The position numbers and the translations under genes were made by a program. 64,000 bases of DNA from Clostridium weizhouense (lineage in GTDB: Bacteria > Bacillota > Clostridia > Clostridiales > Clostridiaceae): NCBI RefSeq assembly GCF_019431045.1, contig NZ_JAHXPT010000005.1, positions 124,001-188,000 of the forward strand. The letters are read 5' to 3'. A model generated the notes under the pieces. It saw nothing but the letters and a program-made list of their open reading frames with translations. It was not told the DNA's origin and did not search any database. Every line of letters starts with the position of its first letter. Position 1 is the first letter of the stretch. Below are positions 46,143 to 56,000 of this stretch, in pieces.

Positions 46143-46592
46143 TTACCTCTCTTCAATATGCTTTACTGGCTTTAACTTAAAATAAATACACATTCCTATT
46201 CTACAAATAAATAATTGTACTATCATCAAAATAAAAAAGGTAATATGACGAGCATTGCTCTGTACCTCATATCCAAAGTTTAATATTGACTCTCCAATAC
46301 AAAGAATTATTAGATTTACATAGAAAATCTTTGTAAATGAATATAACCAAGGAAATACTCTATACATTTTCCTAAGTGGTGGAATAAGTAAAGATAAACC
46401 AATAAATAATCCTCCAAAACCTATAAATGCAGCACTTGAATTCGGTCCAGCAAATCCAGAACCTCTTACAGCGCTAATATCCATTAAAAAAGCAATGGGC
46501 ATAAAAATTAACAGAAGTAATACCAAAGACATTGGAAAAACAAAATAAACAGCAGCTACAGTATTTCCTAAAATTTTTTTTAAAGATTTCAC
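46143..46592 (-). CDS. Four-helix membrane protein of the multi-AAA operon
   Basis: A 149-residue protein with four predicted membrane helices (about 10-36, 54-73, 84-105, 116-138), short loops and a basic tail (KLKPVKHIEER). The start is GTG, eight bases after AAGGGTG, and lies five bases after the AAA gene's stop, so translation is probably coupled. The family is not recognised. It may be the membrane part on which the AAA protein acts. Confidence 0.75.
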   Translation of the reverse strand: MKSLKKILGNTVAAVYFVFPMSLVLLLLIFMPIAFLMDISAVRGSGFAGPNSSAAFIGFGGLFIGLSLLIPPLRKMYRVFPWLYSFTKIFYVNLIILCIGESILNFGYEVQSNARHITFFILMIVQLFICRIGMCIYFKLKPVKHIEER

Positions 46593-46597
46593 CTAAA

Positions 46598-49500
46598 TCA
46601 CACCCTTTCTATATCAGTATCAACTATTGTAATCAATTCTTCTTTTGTTAAATCCATATCTGAACTTAAGCGCACTGCTTGATTATTCACTGCTTTTTCA
46701 TACAGATTTCTCACATAACGCCCATTTCCAAATTGAGGTTCAAGCCTTACTGCATCAAATATATCTTTAAGCTTGTTTTTAGCTGATGAATGAATTTCAT
46801 ATCCATTATCTTCAAATAACATTTCAGCTATCTCTACTAATTGCTCTCCAGAATAATCTTCAAATTTTATTATATTAGGAAACCTTGATTTCAATCCGGC
46901 ATTTATAAAAAGGAATTTATCCATATCATCACTATATCCAGCTAATATTACAACTAGTCTATCTCTATAATCATCCATAAGCTTTATTAATGTATCTATT
47001 GCTTCTTTTCCAAAATCGTTATCTCCACCTTGAGATAATGAATATGCTTCATCAATAAACAATACACCATCCATTGCTTCCATAATTTTTTCCCTTGTTT
47101 TAATTGCTGTTTGTCCCACATAACCTGCAACAAGTCCAGCTCTATCTATTTCTACAAGTTTACTTGTTTTAATTACACCCATATTATACAAAACTTCAGC
47201 TACTGTTCTTGCCATCATAGTCTTTCCAGTTCCAGGGTTCCCCTTAAAAATCATATGAAGAGTCTGTTTACTATCAACAGGAAGTCCAAGTTTTTTACGT
47301 TCATTTTGCATTCTAAGCCTTGCACTTAAACCACGTATATAATCTTTAACTTCTTCAAGACCTATTATTTTAGATAATTGATTCTCTAAATTGAAGTTAT
47401 CCACTGATTTATTTTTAACTTCTATATCATCACTTATAATTATATTCATCTCAGCTACTGACACATCATTCATTGCAATTCTAGATGATTGTTTTCTCAT
47501 TATTTCTTCAATATAATTTCTCACCATACGTCCATTTCCAGAATGTGCATTGGATTGTTTATGCAATTGAGAGATTTGTTCTTTCATAAGTATATTGGCT
47601 CTATCATCTAATACAAAGCCTTTATCCTTAATCATCTTTAAACTTATTTCAAATAAATCATCTGCACTATAATCTGGAAAATCAATCATAAGAGGAAATC
47701 TTGATTCAAGTCCAGAATTACTCTTTAAGAAGTCTGACATTTCTTTCTTATAACCAGCAAGAATAACAATTATTTCTCCTCTACTATCTTCTATAAGTTT
47801 AACTAGTGTATCTATTGCTTCCTTTCCAAAGCTTCCACCATCATTAGCTAATGCATATGCTTCATCAATAAATAAAATGCCTCCTAAAGCAGACCTAAAT
47901 ACTTCTTCAGTTTTCTTAGCTGTCTGCCCTACATACTCAGCTACTAGGCCACTGCGATCAGTTTCTATTAAATGACCAGATTTTAAAAGTCCCATTTCCT
48001 TGAACATCTCTGCAACAATTCTTGCTATTGTTGTTTTCCCTGTTCCCGGGTTACCACTAAAAATCATATTTAGAGCCTGTGATGCATCTATCATCATTCC
48101 TACTTTTCTACGTTTTTCTTGTGCAATTAATAACTTATATTGAGTTCTAACAAAATCCTTAACATTTTCAAGACCAATAATCTTAGAAAGACTTGCTTCC
48201 AAATCAAAATTCCCTGTTTCTTCAAATTTAAAATCATCATAGGTTAATAAGTCCATTGCTGCAGTCTCATCAACTAATAGACGTTTGGATTGATTAAGTA
48301 TAGCACTTTCTATAACATTTCTAACAAGACGACCATTTCCACTATCATTTCTGCCTTTAATTTGTTTCTTATCAAATAATTTTATAAGTGGATCTTTGCA
48401 ATCTTCTGATACTTTATAGCCCTTTGATTTTGCTGTAATAAGCGAAATTTCATACATTTCTTCAGATGTATAATCCTCAAAATCAATTAGATTTGGAAAA
48501 CGCGATTTTAAACCTGAATTAGTTTTTAAAAACTCTCCCATTTCATCTTTATATCCAGCTAAAATTACAACTAAATCATCTCTGTTATCTTCAATACCTT
48601 TAACCAATGTATCTATTGCCTCAAGTCCAAAAGCATCATGCTTATCTCTACAAAGTGCATAGGCTTCATCAATAAATAAAACTCCACCTAACGCAGATTT
48701 TATAGCGTCATTAGTTAATTTTGCTGTATGTCCCACATATTGCCCAACAAGATCTGCCCTGGTGACTTCTCTTAATTGTCCTTGCGATAACACACCAAGT
48801 GCCTTTAGATATTTTGCAACTATACGTGCAATTGTAGTTTTACCTGTCCCAGGATTCCCAGTAAATATCATATGCATTGAAATATTTGCAGCCTTAAATC
48901 CAGCATTTTCACGTATTTTTTGGATTTTTAAATTATCTTCAAGACTTAAAACATACTGTTTTACAGATTCAAGCCCTATAACTTCTTTTACTTCCTTTCT
49001 TACATCATCAAGTCCAGACATGTTCTTTTGTGGTAAAACATCAGTTAATCTTATTAAATCATCATCAATTTGTGCTGAAAATTTACCATCTATAACAGAT
49101 AAAAATACGTTCTGATTATTTTTAATAATAATCTTAAGTTTAAGCTCCGCCAATGGCTTGTATATATTAGAATCAATGTACTTTTCCAGACCATTTATTC
49201 CAGATACACTTCTATAGTTTGATACAATCACCTGAGAAACAGTATTATCACACTGTAAAACTATTGAGAGATTTTCACTACATTTTCTCTTATTTTTTCC
49301 AATTAATTTTTCTGCTATTTTATTTAATTCATCACAACTAAAGTTTTCAGTATGAAGTATATCACCTACACATTCCATAAACTTTGCTCCAAAGGTATTC
49401 ATTACATCCTTCTCGGACTTTTCTGAAGGAAAAACAAAATACTTGTTATTAGCACTTATCTCACTTATTGAGTCTTGCAGAAGCATTCCATTTGCCTCAA

Positions 49501-50236
49501 CAAGATTATTATTCTGAAATACATATCTTGAGCTAAGAGTATATTTCCCATAATTTGTTAAAGTTTCTATTATATCAATAATACTAGAATGACACTTGTC
49601 AAAATTATTAAAAATTACGATGTCAGACTGACCATACAACGCTTTGTATAAATCTGATAAAAATATCTGAAATTCTGAAACAGTAGCATATAAAGAAAGG
49701 TCTATAGTCGACACAACATCACTGCTAATTATTTTCCTTTGTTTAAGAAGTCCTGAAATAAAAGATATACTGCTATGCTTCCCTGTACCTTTATTTCCAA
49801 GAATAAAAATAACATTTTTAGGCTTGAATTTATCATATCCTGTTACAAAAGGACGCTTAAATGCTATGCAGAGATTATCTAAATAATCTGTTTGTCCTAT
49901 TATTAAATTCCCTATTTCGCTTCTAATGCTATTAAATATATCAGATATATTATTACTATTTACTTTTGAAGTATCTTTATGTTGATATGCTGCTGTATTT
50001 ACATTTTGTTCTGCATTTGCTCTATTACTAAAAGTCTGCTTAATAAGATTATTGGTACTTATATGATCATCTCTTGAATATGAACTTTCTTTGCTATATT
50101 TCTGCCTCATATTTTGAGTTTGCTTTTGTCTTTTATTTTCACTAGGTCTTACTATAAAACCATGCTCCTTAATAACTTCAATTATCTGAAGCTCTGGGAA
50201 AATAAATTTAACTATATCATTTCCACTAAATTTCAC
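46598..50236 (-). CDS. 1212-residue protein with one Clp-like and three CbxX/CfxQ AAA modules
   Basis: Residues 1-30 form a small ordered start and 30-95 a polar linker. Residues 100-400 resemble a Clp/Hsp100 AAA module with a degenerate P-loop, ILGNKGTGKHSS (147-156), and NNFDK in place of Walker B. Three CbxX/CfxQ (SpoVK-like) AAA modules follow, each with GNPGTGKT (460, 729, 999), a FIDEAY Walker B (521, 788, 1059), ILAGY sensor 1 and a GNGR(L/M/Y)VRN arginine-finger-like motif. All three appear catalytically intact. The GTG start follows GGGGGTAAAACAA. CbxX-type ATPases remodel protein complexes (RuBisCO activase, ESX EccA). The target here is unknown; the two membrane proteins in the operon are candidates. 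Confidence 0.85.
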   Translation of the reverse strand: MKFSGNDIVKFIFPELQIIEVIKEHGFIVRPSENKRQKQTQNMRQKYSKESSYSRDDHISTNNLIKQTFSNRANAEQNVNTAAYQHKDTSKVNSNNISDIFNSIRSEIGNLIIGQTDYLDNLCIAFKRPFVTGYDKFKPKNVIFILGNKGTGKHSSISFISGLLKQRKIISSDVVSTIDLSLYATVSEFQIFLSDLYKALYGQSDIVIFNNFDKCHSSIIDIIETLTNYGKYTLSSRYVFQNNNLVEANGMLLQDSISEISANNKYFVFPSEKSEKDVMNTFGAKFMECVGDILHTENFSCDELNKIAEKLIGKNKRKCSENLSIVLQCDNTVSQVIVSNYRSVSGINGLEKYIDSNIYKPLAELKLKIIIKNNQNVFLSVIDGKFSAQIDDDLIRLTDVLPQKNMSGLDDVRKEVKEVIGLESVKQYVLSLEDNLKIQKIRENAGFKAANISMHMIFTGNPGTGKTTIARIVAKYLKALGVLSQGQLREVTRADLVGQYVGHTAKLTNDAIKSALGGVLFIDEAYALCRDKHDAFGLEAIDTLVKGIEDNRDDLVVILAGYKDEMGEFLKTNSGLKSRFPNLIDFEDYTSEEMYEISLITAKSKGYKVSEDCKDPLIKLFDKKQIKGRNDSGNGRLVRNVIESAILNQSKRLLVDETAAMDLLTYDDFKFEETGNFDLEASLSKIIGLENVKDFVRTQYKLLIAQEKRRKVGMMIDASQALNMIFSGNPGTGKTTIARIVAEMFKEMGLLKSGHLIETDRSGLVAEYVGQTAKKTEEVFRSALGGILFIDEAYALANDGGSFGKEAIDTLVKLIEDSRGEIIVILAGYKKEMSDFLKSNSGLESRFPLMIDFPDYSADDLFEISLKMIKDKGFVLDDRANILMKEQISQLHKQSNAHSGNGRMVRNYIEEIMRKQSSRIAMNDVSVAEMNIIISDDIEVKNKSVDNFNLENQLSKIIGLEEVKDYIRGLSARLRMQNERKKLGLPVDSKQTLHMIFKGNPGTGKTMMARTVAEVLYNMGVIKTSKLVEIDRAGLVAGYVGQTAIKTREKIMEAMDGVLFIDEAYSLSQGGDNDFGKEAIDTLIKLMDDYRDRLVVILAGYSDDMDKFLFINAGLKSRFPNIIKFEDYSGEQLVEIAEMLFEDNGYEIHSSAKNKLKDIFDAVRLEPQFGNGRYVRNLYEKAVNNQAVRLSSDMDLTKEELITIVDTDIERV

Positions 50237-50378
50237 TTGTTTTACCCCCGCTTATTTAATTTACTTTTTTCAATATCCATATCAAGCATTTTTATATTAT
50301 TAATATTTTCTATTCCAAAAGTAATATACTTCTTCAATTCTCTCATCAGTACATAAATTTATACATTCATCCATAGTT

Positions 50379-50408
50379 AGTATAATTGTGAAAGAAGTTA
50401 TTTGTCAA
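50379..50408 (-). promoter_or_regulatory. Promoter of the multi-AAA operon
   Basis: TTGACA (50403-50408), 18-bp spacer, TATACT (50379-50384) on the minus strand, a strong sigma-A type promoter. It leaves a leader of about 135 nt before the GTG at 50236. A 24-codon frame starts right at the expected transcript start (ATGGATGAATG), possibly by chance. Confidence 0.75.
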
Positions 50409-50446
50409 TAAAACACATTAATACCAAAAATTCATTTTAGATATTA

Positions 50447-50608
50447 TTGATAAGTATAATTTTACCTACTTTAATAATTAAGTTAGTTACAGAGCAAGGT
50501 AAAAATTTAACGCATGTGACAAAAGATATAGCAGTTATGGAAGTTAGCATTATAATATGCTATCCACAAAATTTTGTAATTCCTGATAATAGAAAATTAA
50601 GAATCTAA
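50447..50608 (+). pseudogene. Possible gene remnant, C-terminal fragment
   Basis: An open frame without a good start or ribosome site reads ...KLVTEQGKNLTHVTKDIAV, MEVSIIICYPQNFVIPDNRK and stops at 50608. The amphipathic, protein-like composition in a gene-free AT-rich zone suggests the tail of a decayed gene. I cannot name the family. Chance cannot be excluded. Confidence 0.25.
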
Positions 50609-50796
50609 TATGAATAACTAAGAAAAATATAAATTTTTTCATATAAGAATCTAATATCAAAAAAAATTTCTCCACTTCTTTACTTACCATAATTTACCGC
50701 TGTATATACATATAAACCTATCGATAATATAAATACAAATATGTAAAAATGAATTCAAAATATTAAAAGATTCATATTATTTATCTATTAAAAGAA

Positions 50797-50924
50797 AAGG
50801 AGGACTATCTAGTATAAGAAAAATAATTTCCGCAAAGATTTTAACAACTGCCATTATTGTAACAGTTAGTATATTTGAAACAATAGTTATTGATATAAAT
50901 TCAGCTAAAATTTACAATAACTAA
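50797..50924 (+). pseudogene. Decayed chemoreceptor N-terminus
   Basis: AAAGGAGG at about 50797 is followed, seven bases on, not by a start codon but by AGT. The frame reads SIRKIISAKILTTAIIVTVS, IFETIVIDINSAKIYNN and stops. This looks like the signal-anchor helix of a methyl-accepting chemotaxis protein whose start codon and remainder were lost. It directly precedes an intact chemoreceptor, so it may be the scar of a receptor duplication or replacement. Confidence 0.5.
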
Positions 50925-50955
50925 AATATCTTATTAAATAAAAGGAGGATTTTTT

Positions 50956-52653
50956 TTGCTTAAGAACATAAAAATAACCACTTCAATTTCCATTATTGTA
51001 ATTTTGTCTTTACTATCTACTATATTTATAAGTATTTTAGGTAGTAAAAACATGAAGTCCATGAATACCAATGCTAAAATTATTTATGATGAAAATCTAC
51101 TAGGAATCTCACTCATGGCTGATGCTATTGGCAGTTTAGGTGTCATAAGAAATGATTTTTCAAAGTTATTAGAGAGAAACTATGATAAATCCTATGTTGA
51201 TTCAATTGAAAAATATGATAAAGCTCTAAAAGCATCAATAGAAAAATATGGATATGATAACGTAAGTCCAGAAGGTAAAGCCATACTAGATAAGTTCAAT
51301 AAATCTTATAATGAATACTTTGAACTTTTTAACCAAGCTAAATCACTTAAACAACAAAACGTTGCTATTCCTAATGAACTAAATACAAAATTAGATTCTT
51401 TAGGCAATACCTTAAGTACTTCACTAAATGAAATAATTGAACTAGATAAAAAACAAGGTCAAGAGCGCAATATAGAAAATGGAAACTATTATAATAACTC
51501 TAAAATACAATTTATATTAATTTGTGTAGCTTCTGCATTGCTTATATCTATTCTATCTTTATTAATTTACTTAACTATAAAATCATCAATTAAAAATTTT
51601 GTTTCTACTCTAAAGACTATATCAGCAGGTGATTTTACTGTAGATGTTGATACATCATCAACAAATGAGTTTGGTATAATGAAAAAAGAACTTGGATCTA
51701 CTATTGACTCAATTTCTTTTATGTTAAAATCTATAAAAGATAATACTTCTGTGATAAACGGCCAAGCTGAAAATCTTTCTTCAGTTTCTGAAGAGATGTC
51801 TTCATCATCTCAAGAAGTAGCGACTGCTATTCAAGGTGTAGCTCAAGGTTCAACATCACAAACACAAGAATTAATGGATATGTCATCTACTCTTAGAAAT
51901 TTCTCAACTGCTATTAACAATATAGTTTCATCTATCCAAAATGTAGATACTAAAGCTAACCATATAAATAGTATGGCTAAAAGTAGTAATGAACAACTAG
52001 GAAATCTAGTTACATCTATTAATAATATTAGTAATTCCTTTGGAAATGTAAGCAGTAATATATCTCATCTTGGCCTAAACATCAAAAAAATTAATGATAT
52101 TACTGGACTTATAAATACTATTGCTGAACAGACTAACCTATTAGCACTTAATGCAGCAATAGAAGCTGCTAGAGCTGGTGAATCTGGTAGGGGTTTTGCA
52201 GTAGTTGCAGATGAAATTAGAAAACTTGCTGAACAAAGTAAAGAATCATCAGAAGAAATTAATACTTTAGTACAGGTTATTTCTTCTGAAGCTGATGGAA
52301 CAATATCAACAACTACAAGTGTAAATAATGATCTTGCAAATCAAGTTACAGTAATAGAAGATTCTATTTTATCTTTTAAAGATATTATTCAAGGTGTAGA
52401 AGAAATCTTACCACTAATATCAAATATAACTAATGAAGCAACTAACGTTACTACTCAAAAGGATACTATAGTAAATAAGATTGAAAATACCTCTGCTGTA
52501 TCTGAAGAAAATTCAGCTTCATCTGAAGAAATAGCTGCTTCTGCACAGCAAATGACAGCTTCTGCTCAAGAAGTCGCTGCAAGCTCTGAACATCTTTTAT
52601 CACTTACTAGTAATATCTTAAATGATGTTACTAAATTTAAAACAAAACATTAA
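50956..52653 (+). CDS. Methyl-accepting chemotaxis protein with 4HB-type sensor
   Basis: A 565-residue receptor. TTG start, seven to eight bases after AAGGAGG. First membrane helix about 8-28, a four-helix-bundle sensor (about 30-185; [20 protein letters not shown] opening is typical), second helix about 188-210, HAMP ([20 protein letters not shown]), and a signalling hairpin with [20 protein letters not shown] and [19 protein letters not shown]. The C-terminal [18 protein letters not shown] is standard. The ligand is unknown. An intrinsic terminator follows. Confidence 0.93.
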   Translation: MLKNIKITTSISIIVILSLLSTIFISILGSKNMKSMNTNAKIIYDENLLGISLMADAIGSLGVIRNDFSKLLERNYDKSYVDSIEKYDKALKASIEKYGYDNVSPEGKAILDKFNKSYNEYFELFNQAKSLKQQNVAIPNELNTKLDSLGNTLSTSLNEIIELDKKQGQERNIENGNYYNNSKIQFILICVASALLISILSLLIYLTIKSSIKNFVSTLKTISAGDFTVDVDTSSTNEFGIMKKELGSTIDSISFMLKSIKDNTSVINGQAENLSSVSEEMSSSSQEVATAIQGVAQGSTSQTQELMDMSSTLRNFSTAINNIVSSIQNVDTKANHINSMAKSSNEQLGNLVTSINNISNSFGNVSSNISHLGLNIKKINDITGLINTIAEQTNLLALNAAIEAARAGESGRGFAVVADEIRKLAEQSKESSEEINTLVQVISSEADGTISTTTSVNNDLANQVTVIEDSILSFKDIIQGVEEILPLISNITNEATNVTTQKDTIVNKIENTSAVSEENSASSEEIAASAQQMTASAQEVAASSEHLLSLTSNILNDVTKFKTKH

Positions 52654-52665
52654 AGTTCTATTTTT

Positions 52666-52692
52666 AACACCTAGATTTTATTTCTAGGTGTT
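52666..52692 (+). terminator. Intrinsic terminator after chemoreceptor
   Basis: Perfect 10-bp stem AACACCTAGA / TCTAGGTGTT with a 7-nt loop and TTCTTAACATTCTTTC after it, 13 bases downstream of the stop. Confidence 0.8.
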
Positions 52693-52737
52693 TCTTAACA
52701 TTCTTTCTTAAGCTACATTTTCTTACTTAAAATAATC

Positions 52738-52875
52738 TTACTTTTCTAGTTCTTTTCTTAATGTCTTAACAAATCTAGCTACATATTTAGCAGTATGTTC
52801 TTCATCTTTTCCCTCTGGAAACATCTTATTGTTTATTAAAGCTACTATAATATCCTTTATTTGTTCATCTTCCAT
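52738..52875 (-). CDS. Small charged protein, 45 residues, unknown
   Basis: ATG preceded by AAGGAGTTTTTTAT. The product starts MEDEQIKDIIVALINNKMFP, continues EGKDEEHTAKYVARFV and ends KTLRKELEK. It is predicted to be helical, acidic then basic, with no membrane helix. Strong ribosome site and clean codon pattern support a real gene. The compact amphipathic form suggests a small regulator or adaptor; this is a guess. Confidence 0.65.
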   Translation of the reverse strand: MEDEQIKDIIVALINNKMFPEGKDEEHTAKYVARFVKTLRKELEK

Positions 52876-53270
52876 ATAAAAAACTCCTTAATATTAATAA
52901 AACTTTACTAAAATAAGTGCTCATATAATATATTTATACCAATCTAAAATAAATGTTCTAAAAATATTCTTGCTATAAAACAAATACTTTCATAATAAAG
53001 TAGACTTTTAATAAAGTAAATTTCTATATTACTTTAATGATTTTCCATAATCATCAGTATCTAGAAATGATAAAGTTTTATTTCAGCTTACATATTTCAA
53101 ATCCAAACTTTTATCATGCTTAATGAAGAATTGATAACATCTTTATAACCTTAAATTTTATAACACTTCTAAACTTTAAAATTTTTATAAAAATAAAAAA
53201 TACTATCCCATATTTAAAAAACATAAGATAGTATTCCATTTCAAAATTATATAAACATTTTAATTATTAC

Positions 53271-53473
53271 GCTATGTTTTAAAACAGTGTTGATATTCTA
53301 ATATAAGGGCGAACTGGCATTGGAATTTACTTTTTAGAACTCTTAAGTGAGAGTCAAAATTTTATATTTTGTTCCTCGAACTTACTGGACGAATATATAT
53401 GAGTCAAGTTTCCTATTTCAGCTCTGTCCATGAGCTTTATACTACAATATCAACATTCACTTAAAACATAGCC
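53271..53473. repeat. 203-bp element with inverted termini (MITE-like)
   Basis: The ends are a perfect 12-bp inverted repeat (GCTATGTTTTAA / TTAAAACATAGC). Similarity extends imperfectly to about 38 bp, including TGTTGATATTNTARTATAA on both sides. Related shorter copies lie at 54449-54506 and 62978-63050. The interior has no open frame worth calling. The interior has a hairpin around TCTTAAGTGAGAGTC. Confidence 0.75.
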
Positions 53474-53493
53474 AATTATTAAATATCCTGTAA

Positions 53494-54363
53494 TTATTTA
53501 GCTAAAATTTCAACTCCAGTTTCAGTTATTAAAACTGTATGTTCCCATTGAGCTGATAAGGAATCATCTTCAGTATATATAGTCCATTCATTTTCTGCAT
53601 CAACATATACTTCATATCCTCCAGCATTAACCATTGGTTCTACTGTTAATACCATACCAGGTACTAAAACCATATCTGTTCCTTTTTTTCCGATATGAGG
53701 TACAAAAGGTTCTTCATGGAATTGATTTCCTACTCCATGTCCTCCTAAAGCTCTAACTATTGTATAACCATTTTTATGAGCTACTTCTTGACAGGCTGCT
53801 CCAATATCTCCTAAGTGTCCCCAAGGTTTTATAGCTTTTACCCCAGCTTCCATACACTCTTTAGCTACTTCAACTAATTTTTTAGCTTCTTCGCTAACTT
53901 CTCCTATCATAAACATTCTTGATGCATCTGAATAATATCCATTAAGAATTGTTGATACATCTACATTTACAATATCTCCTTCTTTAAGAATTATTTTTTC
54001 ATCTGGTATACCATGACATACTTCATTATTAATTGAAGTACATACACTCTTTGGAAAACCTTCAAAATTTAAAGGTGCAGGTATTGCACCATGTTCTACT
54101 GTATAATCGTAAACTAATTTATCTATATCAGCCGTAGACATTCCTGCTTTTATCTTACTTGCAACTAAATCTAAAACTCCATTATTAACTTCTGAACTCT
54201 TTCTTATTCCTTCTATATCCTCTTGACTTTTTATTATATCTCTATCAGGAACTATTTCACCTTTTAATCTTAAACTTTCTAGTTTTTCATCAAATTCCAA
54301 GTGACATCTTTTATATTTTAATCCACTGCCACACCAACATTTAGCATTTCTATTTGAAAACAT
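53494..54363 (-). CDS. map: Type I methionine aminopeptidase with SEC-C zinc motif
   Basis: A 289-residue enzyme that removes the initiator methionine from new proteins. Residues 8-22, KCWCGSGLKYKRCHLEF, are a SEC-C type zinc knuckle, which in similar proteins aids ribosome association. The peptidase core from about 45 has VCHGIPDEKIILKEGDIVNVD, DASRMFMIGE, VRALGGHGVGNQFHEEPF, VLTVEPMVNAGG and WEHTVLITE, giving the five metal ligands (D, D, H, E, E). AGAGGTGTAGTAAAA precedes the ATG. The SEC-C form is often a second MetAP in Clostridium. Confidence 0.94.
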   Translation of the reverse strand: MFSNRNAKCWCGSGLKYKRCHLEFDEKLESLRLKGEIVPDRDIIKSQEDIEGIRKSSEVNNGVLDLVASKIKAGMSTADIDKLVYDYTVEHGAIPAPLNFEGFPKSVCTSINNEVCHGIPDEKIILKEGDIVNVDVSTILNGYYSDASRMFMIGEVSEEAKKLVEVAKECMEAGVKAIKPWGHLGDIGAACQEVAHKNGYTIVRALGGHGVGNQFHEEPFVPHIGKKGTDMVLVPGMVLTVEPMVNAGGYEVYVDAENEWTIYTEDDSLSAQWEHTVLITETGVEILAK

Positions 54364-54448
54364 TTTTACTACACCTCTTTACTCTATTTCATTTTTATGA
54401 CCATTATTAAAAATATATTTTTATAATTAATTTCCCCTCTTATATTAT

Positions 54449-54506
54449 GCTATGTCTTAAGTAAATGATGATATTGTATTATAAACAATCTTTTTAAAAC
54501 ATAACC
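54449..54506. repeat. 58-bp short copy of the inverted-repeat element
   Basis: Starts GCTATGTCTTAAGTAAATGA, includes TGATATTGTATTATAA and ends TTTTTAAAACATAACC. The termini are inverted relative to each other, as in the 203-bp copy. It lies in the short gap between the aminopeptidase gene and the helicase, upstream of map on its strand. Confidence 0.6.
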
Positions 54507-54557
54507 TTAGAAATCATAAAAATGGTTCTATTATATATATTTTACCACAATTTCTTT

Positions 54558-56000
54558 TTAGTTTCTTGCTTTTTCACATCTAAGCTTCTTACCTTTAATT
54601 GTTGTAGTTTTTAAAGCATTGATAACAATGTTACCTTTTCCATTCAGTATATCAACATATGAACCCATATCTTGAACATCAATTATTCCAACATCTTCTC
54701 CATTTACTCCTGATATTTTAGTAATTGCTCCAACTATATCCCCTGGACGAATCTTTTTTTTCTTTCCTCCATTTAGATATATTTTCATTATATTCTTATT
54801 TATCACCTTAGCTTTTTCTGTTTTCTTCTTAGGTCTTGTTTTTAAAAATTCTATCCCACTTTTTGAATTTTTATCCACTTCTTCTTTGCTTGGAATTTCT
54901 TTAACTTCTATATTAAAACCAATAAATTCTTGAATCTGATTTAAATATCTATCCCCTTCATTTTTACAAAAAGTTAAAGCTTTCCCCTTTGCACCAGCAC
55001 GTCCTGTTCTTCCTATTCTATGTACATATGCTTCCTTTTCTACTGGAATATCAAAGTTTATTACATGAGTTATTCCCTCTATATCAATTCCCCTTGAGGC
55101 TATATCAGTTGCTATTAATATTCTAAAGTTTCCTTTTCTAAACTCCTCCATAGCATTAAGTCTTTCTTTTTGAAGCATTCCTCCATGAATTTTTCCAATA
55201 GAATAATTCTTATCTTTTAAATAATCAAATACCTTATCCACATTTTCTTTTGTTCTACAAAATACAACTCCTGTTTCAGGTATTTCATATATAAGTAAAT
55301 TATTTAATGTTTCTAATTTTTTATCATGTTCTACATAATAAATATAGTGATCTATTTTATCAGTTATTAATTTTTGAGCCTTTATCTCTATATTTACTGG
55401 TTTTTTCATGTGTTTGTCACATAATTCTTTTATCTCATCTGAAATAGTAGCTGAAAATAATAAAGTAATCCTATTTTTAGGTATTCTTCTTATCACACCC
55501 TCTACCTGTCTTATGAATCCCATATTAAACATTTCATCTGCTTCATCTATAACAAAATATTTGATTTTCGATACATCAAGACTTCCTCTATCTATATGGT
55601 CTAATATTCTCCCTGGAGTACCAACAACAACATGAGTTTTTTGTTTTAACTTTTTTTCTTGCTCTACAATTGATTGTTTACCAAATACAGCAACTGAATT
55701 TATTCTCTTAAATCTTCCTATATTACATATATCCTCATTCACCTGAACTGCAAGTTCCCTAGTTGGTGTAAGCACTAATACTTGTGGTTTATTTTCATCC
55801 CAATCTATTTTCTCACATAACGGAATACCAAAAGCAGCTGTTTTACCACTTCCTGTTTGAGATTTTACAACTAAATCTTTATTTCTAAGTATTTCAGGTA
55901 TTACTTTTTCTTGAACTTCTGATGGCTTTTTATATCCTAAGCTTTCGATAGATTTTAAAATTTCATCACTAAGCTCAAATTTTTTAAATTCTTTATTCAT
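54558..56000 (-). CDS. dbpA: DbpA/YxiN-type DEAD-box RNA helicase
   Basis: A 480-residue ATP-dependent RNA helicase. Q-motif GYKKPSEVQEKVIPEI, motif I SQTGSGKT, Ia PTRELAVQV, Ib TPGRILDHI, II VIDEADEMF, III LFSATI, IV GVVFCRTKENV, V ATDIASRGIDIEG, VI HRIGRTGRAG. The C-terminal 75 residues (about 405-480; IRPGDIVGAITKISGVNGED, VDILNGKG) form a DbpA RNA-binding domain, which in YxiN/DbpA targets hairpin 92 of 23S rRNA during large-subunit assembly. GAGGAGAATTTTAAAGA precedes the ATG. Confidence 0.93.
   Translation of the reverse strand: MNKEFKKFELSDEILKSIESLGYKKPSEVQEKVIPEILRNKDLVVKSQTGSGKTAAFGIPLCEKIDWDENKPQVLVLTPTRELAVQVNEDICNIGRFKRINSVAVFGKQSIVEQEKKLKQKTHVVVGTPGRILDHIDRGSLDVSKIKYFVIDEADEMFNMGFIRQVEGVIRRIPKNRITLLFSATISDEIKELCDKHMKKPVNIEIKAQKLITDKIDHYIYYVEHDKKLETLNNLLIYEIPETGVVFCRTKENVDKVFDYLKDKNYSIGKIHGGMLQKERLNAMEEFRKGNFRILIATDIASRGIDIEGITHVINFDIPVEKEAYVHRIGRTGRAGAKGKALTFCKNEGDRYLNQIQEFIGFNIEVKEIPSKEEVDKNSKSGIEFLKTRPKKKTEKAKVINKNIMKIYLNGGKKKKIRPGDIVGAITKISGVNGEDVGIIDVQDMGSYVDILNGKGNIVINALKTTTIKGKKLRCEKARN

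Noticed and set aside
46598..50236. Type VII (ESX) secretion locus based on EccA-like CbxX domains
   Set aside because: No FtsK/EssC ATPase, WXG100 proteins or EsaA/EssB homologs are present around it.
50285..50372. 24-codon leader peptide (MDECINLCTDERIEEV...) before the multi-AAA gene
   Set aside because: It begins at the predicted transcription start without a ribosome site and may be chance; no amino-acid run or attenuator hairpin supports a leader-peptide mechanism.
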